A stretch of 64,000 nucleotides of DNA from Murinocardiopsis flavida (GCF_003014485.1 NZ_PYGA01000016.1:1-64000); one strand, 5' to 3'. Positions 48,397-56,899 are shown, numbered from the stretch's first letter. The notes: a model not told the origin generated them from the letters alone. Program-made: numbers and translations.

Positions 48397-48426
48397 TCAA
48401 CTCTAGTGTTGAACTCTAGATATAAT
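48397..48426. promoter_or_regulatory. Operator and -10 box between methyltransferase and TetR genes
   Basis: TCAAC-TCTAGT-GTTGA (48397-48412) is an inverted repeat in an AT-rich island. A perfect TATAAT (48421-48426) follows, nine bases before the tetR ATG, so that mRNA is nearly leaderless. TAGATAT occurs on both sides of the repeat. Confidence 0.6.
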
Positions 48427-48434
48427 CTCGTGGC

Positions 48435-49103
48435 ATGAGCGATGTCAAGCAGCCCGACAAGCGGGCCGAACGCTCGCGGCGCACCCGCGAGAAGATCGTC
48501 ACGGCGGCGCGGGAGCTGTTCGTGGCGCAGGGGTACGGGGCGACGAGCCTGCAAGAGGTCGCCGACCGGGCCGGCGTGGCCGTCCAGACGATCTACTTCG
48601 TCTTCCGCAACAAGCGCACGCTGTTCAAGGACGTCGTCGACACGTCCATCGCCGGGGACTCCGAACCGGTCGCCACGATGGACCGCCCGTGGTTCCGCGC
48701 CGCCTGCGCGGCGCCCACAGCGGCCGACCAGTTGCGCGCGCACGTGCACGGCACCCGCGGCATCCTCGAACGGGTCGCCCCGATCATGCCGCTGATCGCC
48801 GCCGCGTCGGCCACCGACCCGGAGATCGCCGCGCAGTGGCCGGAAGGCCAGGACCCGCGCTACACCGTCCAGCGCGCCGCGGCCGATGCGCTGGCGGCGA
48901 AGCCCGGCATCCGCCCCGCCACCTCGGCCGCCGAAGCGGCGGACCTGCTCTACGGGCTGCTCAGCCCGGAGCTGTACCTGGTCTTCGTCCATGAACGCGG
49001 CTGGTCGCCCGACACATGGGAGGCGTGGGCGCACGCCACCCTGTGCGACCAGCTCCTCGCCGGGCCCGCGGACGGCACGGGGCCGTCGTCCGGACGGGTG
49101 TGA
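48435..49103 (+). CDS. TetR-family regulator
   Basis: A 222-residue TetR protein: RTREKIVTAARELFVAQGYGATSLQEVADRAGVAVQTIYFVFRNKRTLFKDVVD forms the helix-turn-helix (about 16-70). The C-terminal domain has GILERVAPIMPLIAAASATDPEIAAQW, common in TetR proteins next to methyltransferase genes. ATG 48435 lies nine bases after TATAAT and has no Shine-Dalgarno sequence, so translation is probably leaderless. It likely represses the divergent methyltransferase and itself. Confidence 0.9.
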   Translation: MSDVKQPDKRAERSRRTREKIVTAARELFVAQGYGATSLQEVADRAGVAVQTIYFVFRNKRTLFKDVVDTSIAGDSEPVATMDRPWFRAACAAPTAADQLRAHVHGTRGILERVAPIMPLIAAASATDPEIAAQWPEGQDPRYTVQRAAADALAAKPGIRPATSAAEAADLLYGLLSPELYLVFVHERGWSPDTWEAWAHATLCDQLLAGPADGTGPSSGRV

Positions 49104-49132
49104 CGCCGCGCCCGCCCGGGGCCGCGCCCGGC

Positions 49133-49160
49133 GGGCCCGGACTTTGCGCGGCGCGGGCCC
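49133..49160. terminator. Hairpin between convergent TetR and NmrA-like genes
   Basis: Arms GGGCCCG (49133-49139) and CGGGCCC (49154-49160) with a 14-base loop, 29 bases after the tetR stop. Confidence 0.55.
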
Positions 49161-49178
49161 GGGGGTGTGCGGGCGGGC

Positions 49179-50069
49179 TCAGAGCTCCGGCAGCAGATGC
49201 GCGTGCGCCCACGCCGCGAGCGTGGTCGGAGTCGTGGTGACGACGCTGCGCGGGTCCTCGGGGACGAAGCCCTCGCGCTGCCCGACCGACATGCCGACCA
49301 CGCCCTCGACCTGCCCGCTGCTCAACCCGGCCGCGCGCAGCGCGTCGCGGAACTCCGCGTCGGAGATCCGCTCGGCGCGCACCCCGCGGCCCAGGGCCCG
49401 GCCCAGGATCTCGGCCACCCGCGCGAAGGTGAGGTCCTCAGGGCCGTGCACGGCCTGCACGCCGCTGCCCGTCCAAGCGTCGGAGAGCAGCCGCGCGGCC
49501 GCGACGTCGCCGATGTCGCGGGGATCGACCCAGGGCATGGCGAAGTCGAGGGGCCACGGGGTCGTGAGCACGCCCGCGCGCAGCGACTCGACCTCCATGA
49601 AGAGATTGCTGAAGAAGTAGCCGCAGCGCAGGTGGCGGACGTTGGCCCCGGTGGCGTCGAGCAGCTCCTCGGTGCGGGCCAGCCCGTCGATCTCGCCGAC
49701 CCCGTGGCGCTTCTCCGCGCCGACGCTGCTGAGGAACACGGTGCGCGGGATGCCGTTCACCCGGACCGCGTGCGCCGCGTTGGCGCCCATGCGGGCGTAC
49801 CCGGCGGCGGGGTCGTCATCGGGCGTGGGCGGGTCGACCCAGAAGAGGCTGTCGGCGCCCTTGGTCGCGCGGACGACCGCCTCGGCGTCGCCCTGGTCGC
49901 CCTCGACGACGTCGACGCGGTCGCGCGTGGCGGGGTCGAGCCGGCCGGCGTCGCGCAGCAGCAGCGTGGGGCGCTCCCCCGCTTGCAGGAGCAGCCGCAC
50001 GACGCGGGACCCCACGTGGCCGGTCGGTGTGGTGACGACGATCTTCCGGTGCGCGTTCTCATGAGTCAT
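49179..50069 (-). CDS. NmrA/NAD(P)-binding atypical SDR protein
   Basis: A 296-residue atypical SDR: IVVTTPTGHVGSRVVRLLLQAGE is the dinucleotide motif (TGxxGxxG-like), VEGDQGDAEAV binds near the adenine, and VNGIPRTVFLSSVGAE and MPWVDPRDIGDVAAARLL are typical of NmrA-like proteins. These bind NAD(P) and act as redox sensors, isomerases or reductases; many have no known reaction. The ATG at 50069 has only a weak ribosome site. It stands 86 bases downstream of the SGNH hydrolase gene on the same strand and may be co-transcribed. Confidence 0.85.
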   Translation of the reverse strand: MTHENAHRKIVVTTPTGHVGSRVVRLLLQAGERPTLLLRDAGRLDPATRDRVDVVEGDQGDAEAVVRATKGADSLFWVDPPTPDDDPAAGYARMGANAAHAVRVNGIPRTVFLSSVGAEKRHGVGEIDGLARTEELLDATGANVRHLRCGYFFSNLFMEVESLRAGVLTTPWPLDFAMPWVDPRDIGDVAAARLLSDAWTGSGVQAVHGPEDLTFARVAEILGRALGRGVRAERISDAEFRDALRAAGLSSGQVEGVVGMSVGQREGFVPEDPRSVVTTTPTTLAAWAHAHLLPEL

Positions 50070-50155
50070 GCCAAGGACCCTACGGCCGGCCGCCGACGAA
50101 TCCCGACCACGCCATCGGCGGCGCCCGCCACGTCCCGGATCCGGGCGGGCGGGTG

Positions 50156-51373
50156 TCAGAGGGCCTTCGCGGCGAACGGGCCGCCTTCGGCGAAGACCCG
50201 CTCGGCGAAGCGCGCGCCGATGCGGCGGTGGGTGGCGGCGTCCGGGTGCAGCTGGTCGGGCAGGGGCAGTTCGGCGAAGTCCGCCTCGCCGTACAGGTCG
50301 CGGCCGTCGAGGTAGTGCAGGTTCGGGTCCTCGGCCGCCCGCTGCGCGACGATGCGGGACAGCTCCGCCCGGATGGCGGCCAGCGTCAGGCGGGTGGGGT
50401 CCGCGGGGTCGCCCGACGCCCGGAACACCACCTTCCCGCTGCTCATGGCGGCGAAGTCCGGGGCGCTGGGGCCCGGGGTGTCCTCGTGGATGGGGCACAG
50501 CACCGCGGACACCACCAGCAGCGGTGCGTCCGGGTGCCCCTCGCGGAGTGTGTCGAGGAAGCCGTGCACGGCCGGGCCGAACGCGCGCTGCCGCATCAGG
50601 TCGGCGTTGACGAGGTTGACGCCGAGCTTGACGCTGATCAGGTCGGCGGGGGTGTCGCGCATGGCGCGGGCGGTGAACGGGTCGAGCAGCGCGCCGCCGC
50701 CGAACCCCAGGTTGACCAGCTCGACGCCGCCGAGGGAGGCGGCGAGCGCCGGCCACGTCGTGGTGGGGCTCTCGGCGTCGGAACCGTGGCTGATCGAACT
50801 GCCGTGGTGCAGCCACACCGCGCGGCCGCGGTCCGGAACGGCCTCGACCGGGGCGTCGGTGCGCAGCGCGACCAGCTCGGTGATCTCGCGGAACGTCAGC
50901 CAGATCTCGACGTCCTTCATGGCGGCGGGCAGGCCGGTGAACCGGACGGTGCCGACCGGGCCGGGCCGGGTGACCGCCGACCCGGTGGCCATGTCGACGG
51001 TCAGGACGTTGCCGCCGGACGCGGTGGCGCGGGCCGCGCGGCGGCCGTCGATGAGCAGGTCGTAGACGCCGTCGGGGCGCGGCGGGGCGCCCTCGTACGC
51101 CATCTTGGTGCGGAGCACGTCCAACTCGACGGCACTGGCCCGGGTGCGGAAGACCAGGCGGACCCCCGACGGCTGGGCCTCGGCCATGGCGAGCCGGCCG
51201 TCGGGGATCTGCCTGCGGGCCCAGGCGGGGAGCCGGTGCGGCAGGACGCCGTGCGCGGTGTCCTCCACATCGAGGGCGCCGCGCAGCAGGCTCGGTCCGA
51301 TGGGCGTGGTGACCCACTCGGCCGCATCGGCGCCGGTGCCGCCCGCGGGAATGTCGTCATACTGGGAATCCAT
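50156..51373 (-). CDS. SGNH/GDSL-family hydrolase with N-terminal beta domain
   Basis: The 405-residue protein has an N-terminal beta-rich carbohydrate-esterase-like domain (about 20-175; RLVFRTRASAVELDVLRTK) followed by an SGNH hydrolase domain. Block I HHGSSISHGSD carries the nucleophile Ser, block II is NLGFGGGALL, block III KLGVNLVN and block V LPDQLHPDAATHRRIG holds Asp and His. It lacks a signal peptide, so it is probably a cytoplasmic deacetylase or esterase acting on imported or intracellular glycosides. It is upstream of the NmrA-like gene and downstream of a hydrolase gene on the same strand. Confidence 0.87.
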   Translation of the reverse strand: MDSQYDDIPAGGTGADAAEWVTTPIGPSLLRGALDVEDTAHGVLPHRLPAWARRQIPDGRLAMAEAQPSGVRLVFRTRASAVELDVLRTKMAYEGAPPRPDGVYDLLIDGRRAARATASGGNVLTVDMATGSAVTRPGPVGTVRFTGLPAAMKDVEIWLTFREITELVALRTDAPVEAVPDRGRAVWLHHGSSISHGSDAESPTTTWPALAASLGGVELVNLGFGGGALLDPFTARAMRDTPADLISVKLGVNLVNADLMRQRAFGPAVHGFLDTLREGHPDAPLLVVSAVLCPIHEDTPGPSAPDFAAMSSGKVVFRASGDPADPTRLTLAAIRAELSRIVAQRAAEDPNLHYLDGRDLYGEADFAELPLPDQLHPDAATHRRIGARFAERVFAEGGPFAAKAL

Positions 51374-51482
51374 GGCCCCAGCCTGCCAACCGGGCCCCCG
51401 GTGCGCACGCGCATTACCGCGCGCCCCGCCGGAGCGGCCCGGCGGAGCGTCCTGCCGGGAGCGCCGCCGCGCGGCCGCCCGG

Positions 51483-52319
51483 TCACTCCCTGAGGAACGC
51501 CAGGACGGGTCCGGTCTGGCCGAGGATCGCGTGGCCCACCCCGGGCAGGATGGTCACCGCCGCGTGCGGGACGCACTGCCGCACGCGCCGCGCGGTGTCG
51601 GCGGAGTCGAACATGACGTCGTCGCCGCCGGCGATCACGAGCACGGGCATGGCCAGGCGGCGCAGCGCGTCGTCGGGGAACACGGGCAGCCCGGTGCGCG
51701 GCTTGAACTGCCTGAAGGTCACGACCAGGTTGTCGAGGACGGGCCCGGCCTGCGGCGTGTCCAGGCCGGTGACGGTGCGCGCCGACCGGCGGATCCCCCA
51801 GCGCCCGAACGGGCGCAGCAGCAGCGCCGTGAACAGCCAGCCCATCGTCTGCCGGCCCAGCCCGCCGGGGCACAGCAGGGCCAGGCGGGTCACCCGCTCC
51901 GGGCGGCGGGTGGCGTAGTCGACCGCCATCCAGCCGCCGAGGGAGGCCCCGACGATCGATGCCGCCGTGATCCCGAGGCCGTCGAGTACGTCGTCCAGCC
52001 ACAGCGCGTAGGCGTCCGACCCCAGGGGCGGGCGGGAGGGCGCGCTCAGGCCCGGCTCGCCGATGAGGTCGACGGCGTAGGTGCGGAAGTGCCGCGCCCA
52101 CGAGGCGGCGTCGCCCTGCCACATCGTGGTGTTCGCGCCCGAACCGTGCAGCAGCACGAGGGGCGGCGCGTCGGCGGGACCGGAGGCGACGACGAAGGTC
52201 TCGCCCTCGCGGGTGGGCACCCGCAGGTGCTCGGCGGGGACCGGCCAGTCGGCCAGCGCCTCGCGGTAGCGCCGCCGGATCTCGTTCCCGCCGGCCTCGG
52301 ACTTGTAGATCGTGCTCAT
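51483..52319 (-). CDS. Alpha/beta hydrolase
   Basis: A 278-residue hydrolase with oxyanion motif LLHGSGANTTMW and nucleophile SIVGASLGGWMAVDYA (Ser in GASLGG). The acid is in IAGGDDVMFDSADTA and the His in PGVGHAILGQ. The cap region (about 160-210) has an Arg-rich FGRWGIRRSART. The start overlaps the upstream helix-turn-helix gene by four bases (ATGA), so the pair is translationally coupled and shares its promoter, which carries a 14-bp-arm inverted repeat. Substrate is unknown. Confidence 0.86.
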   Translation of the reverse strand: MSTIYKSEAGGNEIRRRYREALADWPVPAEHLRVPTREGETFVVASGPADAPPLVLLHGSGANTTMWQGDAASWARHFRTYAVDLIGEPGLSAPSRPPLGSDAYALWLDDVLDGLGITAASIVGASLGGWMAVDYATRRPERVTRLALLCPGGLGRQTMGWLFTALLLRPFGRWGIRRSARTVTGLDTPQAGPVLDNLVVTFRQFKPRTGLPVFPDDALRRLAMPVLVIAGGDDVMFDSADTARRVRQCVPHAAVTILPGVGHAILGQTGPVLAFLRE

Positions 52320-52747
52320 GACGCGAGTACCCCTTCGATGTGGTCGAGGAGGCGGGCGGTGTCGGCCAGGCCGCCCAGGACGATGATCTTCAGCCGGGCC
52401 CGCTCCTCGTCGTAGGCCGTCTGGATCCGCAATGGGGTGTCGCCCGCGTGGCGGTCGCCGGTGGCGGTCATCAGGAGGGTGGTCAGGCGGTCGGCCGTCG
52501 CGGGGCTGACCGCGTCGACCGCCACGACGCTCGACACCTCGGTGTGGCGCTGCCGCGCGACCGTCTCGCGCAGGGGGGCCGGGACCGGGCGGCCGGTGAA
52601 CGCCTCCAGGTCCTCGTGCGCGATGCGGTACTGCTTGCCGATGCGGACCGCGGTGAGCCTCCCGTCGCGCACGTAGTTGCGGACGGTGCGCGGATGCAGC
52701 CCCAGGCGCTCGGCGACCTGGTCGACGGAGTACAGACGTTCATTCAC
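52316..52747 (-). CDS. Excisionase-type helix-turn-helix protein with extra C-terminal domain
   Basis: A 143-residue protein. Residues 1-55 form a MerR/excisionase-like HTH_17 (LYSVDQVAERLGLHPRTVRNYVRDGRLTAVRIGKQYRIAHEDLEAF). Residues about 75-140 form a beta-alpha domain I do not recognise (SSVVAVDAVSPATADRLTTLLMTATG, then LKIIVLGGLADTARLLDHIEGVLA), possibly a small ligand- or dimer-forming unit. No integrase is nearby, so it is more likely a local regulator. It is coupled to the hydrolase gene, and the long inverted repeat 11 bases upstream is its likely binding site. Confidence 0.83.
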   Translation of the reverse strand: MNERLYSVDQVAERLGLHPRTVRNYVRDGRLTAVRIGKQYRIAHEDLEAFTGRPVPAPLRETVARQRHTEVSSVVAVDAVSPATADRLTTLLMTATGDRHAGDTPLRIQTAYDEERARLKIIVLGGLADTARLLDHIEGVLAS

Positions 52748-52757
52748 GAAACTACTC

Positions 52758-52803
52758 TATATTCCGCAAACTCATGGAGCAATGTGGTTGTTTGCGGAAT
52801 ATA
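52758..52803. promoter_or_regulatory. Inverted repeat with 14-bp perfect arms upstream of the HTH gene
   Basis: TATATTCCGCAAAC (52758-52771) is mirrored exactly at 52790-52803, with an 18-base spacer; centre-to-centre distance is 32 bp, about three helical turns. AT-rich arms suggest a promoter-operator for the HTH/hydrolase operon. Confidence 0.75.
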
Positions 52804-52831
52804 CGGAGTACTTGGAAAGGGAAACGGGTTG

Positions 52832-52948
52832 GTGGTGGACCGCGACGACCGGCTCCCGCGTGGGGTTCGAGTCATGGCTGGACCGGCCCTGCTGATCGGC
52901 TTCGGCTGCGACCCGACCGTCACGGGCATCGCCTCCCAGCCCTTCTGA
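52832..52948 (+). CDS. Possible 38-residue small protein or gene fragment
   Basis: The frame from GTG 52832 encodes VVDRDDRLPRGVRVMAGPALLIG and ends TVTGIASQPF. AAAGGG lies 10 bases upstream, so expression from the palindromic promoter region is possible. The sequence has no recognised domain and may equally be a chance frame or the remnant of a longer gene. It converges with the DASS transporter gene. Confidence 0.25.
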   Translation: MVDRDDRLPRGVRVMAGPALLIGFGCDPTVTGIASQPF

Positions 52949-52984
52949 ACAGGAACCGGCCGCCTTCATCTCCGGACGATCCGG

Positions 52985-54664
52985 CTATCGGAACTCAGCA
53001 GGAATCGTCATGAGGTCGACTCCCCACAGCAGCGGCAGCAGGAACAGCGTCCCCGCGATGATGAGGGCGAGGGCGATGAGGTTCAGCCAGAACCCGACCC
53101 TGACCATTTCCATGATCTTCACCCTGCCGGTGCCGAACATGATGGCGTTCGGAGGGGTGCCCACCGGAAGCATGAACGCGCAGTTCGCGGCCATCGCGCA
53201 GGGGACCATCAACGCGTACGGGTGGATGTTCAGGGAGACCGCGAGGGCCGCCATGACCGGGAGGATCATCGTCGCCGTCGCGGCGTTCGAGGTGATCTCC
53301 GTCAGGAACAGCACGAGCGCGGTGGCGAGGACGATGGTCAGGGTGATGTCGACCCCGTCAAGCCCGCGCAACTGCTCGCCGATCCACGCGGAGAGGCCGG
53401 TGTCGACGAACCCCGCGGCGATGGCCAGCCCGCCGCCGAACAGCAGGAGGATCCCCCAAGGGATCTTCTTCGAGTCCTCCCATTGGAGGATTCTCTTCTC
53501 CCCGGTACTCCGGCTCGGCAGCGTGAACAGGACCACCGTCGCAGCGATCGCGATCACCCCGTCGCTGATCCCCGGAAGGAGGTCCTCCCAGAGGAACGAC
53601 CGGGTCACCCACATGAACGCCGTTCCGAGGAAGACGCCGAATACGACCTTCTCCTCGGTGGACATCCCGCCGAGGGACCTCCTCTCCTCCCGGATGATCT
53701 CCCGGCCGCCGGGAAGCTGCTTGAACCGGACCCTGAACTTAACAACCGTAAGGTAGAACCACGCCAGGGCCAGGAGGATGACGGCGATCGGGACCCCGAA
53801 CGCCATCCACCCGCCGAACGAGATGCTCTCACCGAAGAGCTCCCCCACAGTCGCCGAGAGAACGGCGAGCGGCGGTGTTCCGATCAGCGTCCCGAGACCG
53901 CCGATGGTGGCCGCGTACCCGATGCCGAAGACGATGGACTTCTCGAACTTGGGCAGGTCGTCGGCGAACTCCCCTCCCCGCAGCGAACGTGCGGCCTGGT
54001 ACACGACGGCCAGTCCGACGGGGATCATCATCATGGTGGCGGCCGTGTTGGAGACCCACATCGACAGGAAGCCCGTCGCGACCATGAAGCCGAGGACGAT
54101 GCGACGCGGGCTCGTCCCTATCGCCGCGACGATCGAGAGGGCGATGCGTTGGTGGAGGTTCCATTTCTCCATCGCGATCGCGAGCGAGAACCCTCCGAGG
54201 AACAGGAAGATGATGTCGTTGCCGTACGCCGCGACCACGGCATCGCCGTCCAACGCACCGGTCAGCGGCAGGAGTACGACCGGGAGCAGGGACGTGACCG
54301 GGATGGGTATCGCCTCGGTGATCCACCAGGTCGCGACCCAGAGGGTGGTGGCGAGGACCGCCAGTCCCGCCGATGAGAGCCCCTCGGGTTCGAAGAACAG
54401 AAGCGTCGCCACGAACAGCAGCGGGCCGAGTACCAACCCGGTGACGCGTGCGGGCGTGTAGCCGGGGCCGGGCCCGGGGCCATCGGACTCCGCGTTCGGT
54501 CCCACGGTCTCGGGGCCGTCATGGGCGTCTGCGGGTCCGTCGCCGGAGGCCACCGGCTCGGCCCGTGGCGACTTCCCGCGCTTGGCGAACGTCAGGAGCC
54601 CTTTGATCTGCCTGTGGGACGCCCACAGGCGCTCCCACAGGGGGTACGGGTAAGAGGTTGCCAT
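52985..54664 (-). CDS. DASS-family (SLC13/CitT-like) dicarboxylate transporter
   Basis: A 559-residue carrier with about 11-12 helices and a hydrophilic N-terminus of about 75 residues rich in Asp, Gly and Pro, longer than usual. The two divalent anion:sodium symporter motifs are present: SMWVSNTAATMMMIPV and LTEITSNAATATMILPV (SNT/SNA loops that bind substrate carboxylates and sodium). A conserved IPIPVTSLLPVVLLPL precedes the first. It probably imports a C4 dicarboxylate. Location just downstream of a D-tartrate dehydratase-like gene on the same strand suggests D-tartrate as the natural substrate. Confidence 0.9.
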   Translation of the reverse strand: MATSYPYPLWERLWASHRQIKGLLTFAKRGKSPRAEPVASGDGPADAHDGPETVGPNAESDGPGPGPGYTPARVTGLVLGPLLFVATLLFFEPEGLSSAGLAVLATTLWVATWWITEAIPIPVTSLLPVVLLPLTGALDGDAVVAAYGNDIIFLFLGGFSLAIAMEKWNLHQRIALSIVAAIGTSPRRIVLGFMVATGFLSMWVSNTAATMMMIPVGLAVVYQAARSLRGGEFADDLPKFEKSIVFGIGYAATIGGLGTLIGTPPLAVLSATVGELFGESISFGGWMAFGVPIAVILLALAWFYLTVVKFRVRFKQLPGGREIIREERRSLGGMSTEEKVVFGVFLGTAFMWVTRSFLWEDLLPGISDGVIAIAATVVLFTLPSRSTGEKRILQWEDSKKIPWGILLLFGGGLAIAAGFVDTGLSAWIGEQLRGLDGVDITLTIVLATALVLFLTEITSNAATATMILPVMAALAVSLNIHPYALMVPCAMAANCAFMLPVGTPPNAIMFGTGRVKIMEMVRVGFWLNLIALALIIAGTLFLLPLLWGVDLMTIPAEFR

Positions 54665-54913
54665 TGCTGCACCTTCTCTGGTCTCGGCTCGACGCGAACC
54701 GCGGCGAGAAGACCGGTGTGGGGGGTACGCGGATCGACCTCGGCCGTGAGCGGGAACAGGGCCCTGGGAACTCCGCGCGGAAAAAGGGGACCGTCGCCGG
54801 TCGTGGCACTGACTCCGTCGGCGGCGCCCGTGGTCTGGCCGGCCGTTCACGCCGCATCGGAGGCGACGGCTCCCGTGTCCGCGACCATCCCGGGCGCCAC
54901 CGGTCTCGGACGG

Positions 54914-56080
54914 TCAGCCGTGCAGGCCCCGGAGGGCCTTGTGGAACTCCGCCTTGCCCTCAAGGCCGATGCCCGGGAGGTCACCCGGCGCCACACGGCC
55001 GCGGGTGATCACGGCGTCGTCGGTGAAGCCGCCGGTGGGCTGGAACTCTCCGGGGTAGGACTCGTTGCCGCCGAGCTTGAGGGCCGCGGCGATGTGCAGT
55101 GAGAACTGGTGTCCGCCGTGCGGGATGCACCGGCGGGAGGACCAGCCGTGCTGGGCGAGCATGTCCAGGACCCGGCGGTACTCGGTCAGGCCGTAGCTCA
55201 GTGCCGGGTCGACCTGGATGAAGTCGCGGTCCGGGCGCATTCCGCCGTAGCGGATCAGGTTCCGGGCGTCCTGGAGGGAGAACAGGTTCTCGCCGGTGGC
55301 GATGGGGTTGCGGTAGTTCTCCGACAGCGTCGCGTTGAGGCCGTAGTCCAGTGGGTCGCCGACCTCCTCGTACCAGAAGAGGCCGTACTGGTCGATGGCC
55401 CGGCCGTACTCCAGTGCGGTGCGCAGGTCGAACTTGCCGTTGACGTCCACCATCAGCCGGGAGCCGTCGCCGTTCAGGACGTCGATGACCGACTCGATGC
55501 GCTTGAGGTCCTCGGCCAGGTCGGCGCCGCCGATCTTCATCTTGACGATCTCGTAGCCGGCGTCGAGGAAGCCCCGCATCTCGTCCCGCAGGTCCTCCAG
55601 GGTCTTGCCGGGCGCGTAGTAGCCGCCGGCGGCGTAGACGAAGACGTCGGCGTCCGGGGCGCCGTCACCGTAGTGGTCGGAGATCCACCGGTACAGCGGC
55701 ACGCCCGCGGCCTTGGCGGCGAGGTCGTGCAGCGCCATGTCCACCACGCCGACGGCGACGGAGCGTTCACCGTGTCCGCCGGGCTTCTCGTTGCGCATCA
55801 TGACGTCCCACGCGCGGGCGGGTGAGAGTTCGCCGTTCTCGTCGATGAGGTTCTCGGCCGCGGCGGCGCGCAGCCGCGGCAGCATCCGCTCGTTCAGGAT
55901 GGCCGTGGCGTTGTACCGGCCGTTGGAGTTGAAGCCGTAGCCCACCAGGGGCTTGCCATCGACCACGACGTCACTGACCAGGGCCAGGATCGTGCAGTCC
56001 ATCTTGCTGAAGTCGATGTAGGCGTTGCGCATCGACGAGCTGATCGGGATGGTGCCGGCGTGGGCGGAAACGATTCGCAT
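54914..56080 (-). CDS. tarD: D(-)-tartrate dehydratase-like enolase-superfamily enzyme
   Basis: A 388-residue enzyme of the mandelate racemase subgroup. It closely follows what I recall of Bradyrhizobium japonicum D-tartrate dehydratase: RNAYIDF near the start, VGYGFNSNGRY, NEKPGGHGERSVAVG and VFVYAAGGYY. The KxK motif is Lys180-x-Lys182 (VKMKIGG). Metal ligands are Asp212 (VDVNGKF), Glu238/239 (WYEEVGDPLDY) and Glu264 (GENLFS), with the catalytic His321 in CIPHGGHQ. It should dehydrate D-tartrate to oxaloacetate with Mg2+. AGGAAGAG lies six bases before the ATG. It is divergent from a GntR/FCD regulator and upstream of a dicarboxylate transporter. Confidence 0.9.
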   Translation of the reverse strand: MRIVSAHAGTIPISSSMRNAYIDFSKMDCTILALVSDVVVDGKPLVGYGFNSNGRYNATAILNERMLPRLRAAAAENLIDENGELSPARAWDVMMRNEKPGGHGERSVAVGVVDMALHDLAAKAAGVPLYRWISDHYGDGAPDADVFVYAAGGYYAPGKTLEDLRDEMRGFLDAGYEIVKMKIGGADLAEDLKRIESVIDVLNGDGSRLMVDVNGKFDLRTALEYGRAIDQYGLFWYEEVGDPLDYGLNATLSENYRNPIATGENLFSLQDARNLIRYGGMRPDRDFIQVDPALSYGLTEYRRVLDMLAQHGWSSRRCIPHGGHQFSLHIAAALKLGGNESYPGEFQPTGGFTDDAVITRGRVAPGDLPGIGLEGKAEFHKALRGLHG

Positions 56081-56104
56081 GGGTCTCTTCCTGCGGAAAC
56101 AGAT

Positions 56105-56141
56105 CTTATAAGGCTCTTATAAGTTATGCGGACCCTATACT
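56105..56141. promoter_or_regulatory. Tandem CTTATAAG operator in the tartrate divergent promoter
   Basis: Two copies of the palindrome CTTATAAG (56105-56112 and 56116-56123) are spaced 11 bp centre to centre, one helical turn. They lie between the dehydratase and gntR starts. A -10-like TATACT (56136-56141) for gntR follows. Confidence 0.65.
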
Positions 56142-56194
56142 GACCGAGATGGGGCCACAAGCCCATGAGGGAAAATCTTGTGAGAGAGGTCACG

Positions 56195-56899
56195 ATGACC
56201 AGCGCGAACGTCTTCTCCAGCAAGGGTGGGCTGGCCTATACCGAGCTGCGCTGCCGCATCACCTCGGGTGAGCTCGCCCCGGGATCACGCCTGTCGCAGT
56301 ACGAGCTGGCAGAGGAGATGGGGATGAGCATCACCCCTCTGCGTGAGGCGATCAGGCGGCTGGCCAGCGAGGACTGGGTCGTGATGGACACCCACCGGGA
56401 TGTGCGCGTGGCACCTATGAGCGCGTCCGAGGCACGTGAGCTGCTGGAGGCCCGTTTCTCGCTGGAACCCTCCGCTACCGAGCTCGCCGCGCTGCGCCGG
56501 ACGGAACGGGAGATCGCCGCGATGAGGGCGGCGGCCGACGCACTCCTTCCGGTCACCCGCACCTGGGGCGAGGAGGCCATCGCGGCGCACAGGGCCTTCC
56601 ACCGGGCGATCTACGCCGCCTCCCACAACAACGTGATGATCAGACTTCTGGACGACCTGTGGGACAAGGCCGACCGGTACCGGCGGATCGGCCTGGAACT
56701 GCCCGCGGGCGCCGAGCCGCGCACCATCGACCTGAACCAGCACCACGAGATCCTGGAGCTCGTCGTCATCGGCGACGGCGCCGCCGCGGCCGGACTGGTG
56801 CGCTCCCACATCCTCAACAGCCTCGGCGCCATGGTCACGGACACCCTCGAAGGCAGGGAGCACACCGCCTACCACCCTTTCGCCGGGCAATCGGCCTGA
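56195..56899 (+). CDS. GntR/FCD-family regulator of the tartrate locus
   Basis: A 234-residue GntR regulator of the FadR/FCD class. The winged helix (about 12-72) has AYTELRCRITSGELAPGSRLSQYELAEEMGMSITPLREAIRRLASE. The FCD domain (about 85-220) has ARFSLEPSATELAALR, AAHRAFHRAIYAASHNN and LNQHHEILELVVIGDGAAAAGLVRSHI; the His residues should form the metal and carboxylate-binding site. ATG 56195 with AGAGAGGT upstream is preferred over an earlier in-frame ATG (56165). It likely represses the divergent dehydratase/transporter genes until tartrate binds. Confidence 0.9.
   Translation: MTSANVFSSKGGLAYTELRCRITSGELAPGSRLSQYELAEEMGMSITPLREAIRRLASEDWVVMDTHRDVRVAPMSASEARELLEARFSLEPSATELAALRRTEREIAAMRAAADALLPVTRTWGEEAIAAHRAFHRAIYAASHNNVMIRLLDDLWDKADRYRRIGLELPAGAEPRTIDLNQHHEILELVVIGDGAAAAGLVRSHILNSLGAMVTDTLEGREHTAYHPFAGQSA

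Noticed and set aside
52316-52747. Excisionase of a phage or integrative element
   Set aside because: No integrase, attachment site or phage gene is nearby; the gene is coupled to a hydrolase and has an extra domain.
52850-52890. tRNA-like T-arm text GGTTCGAGTC
   Set aside because: No matching acceptor, D or anticodon stems around it; no tRNA gene is supported anywhere in the window.
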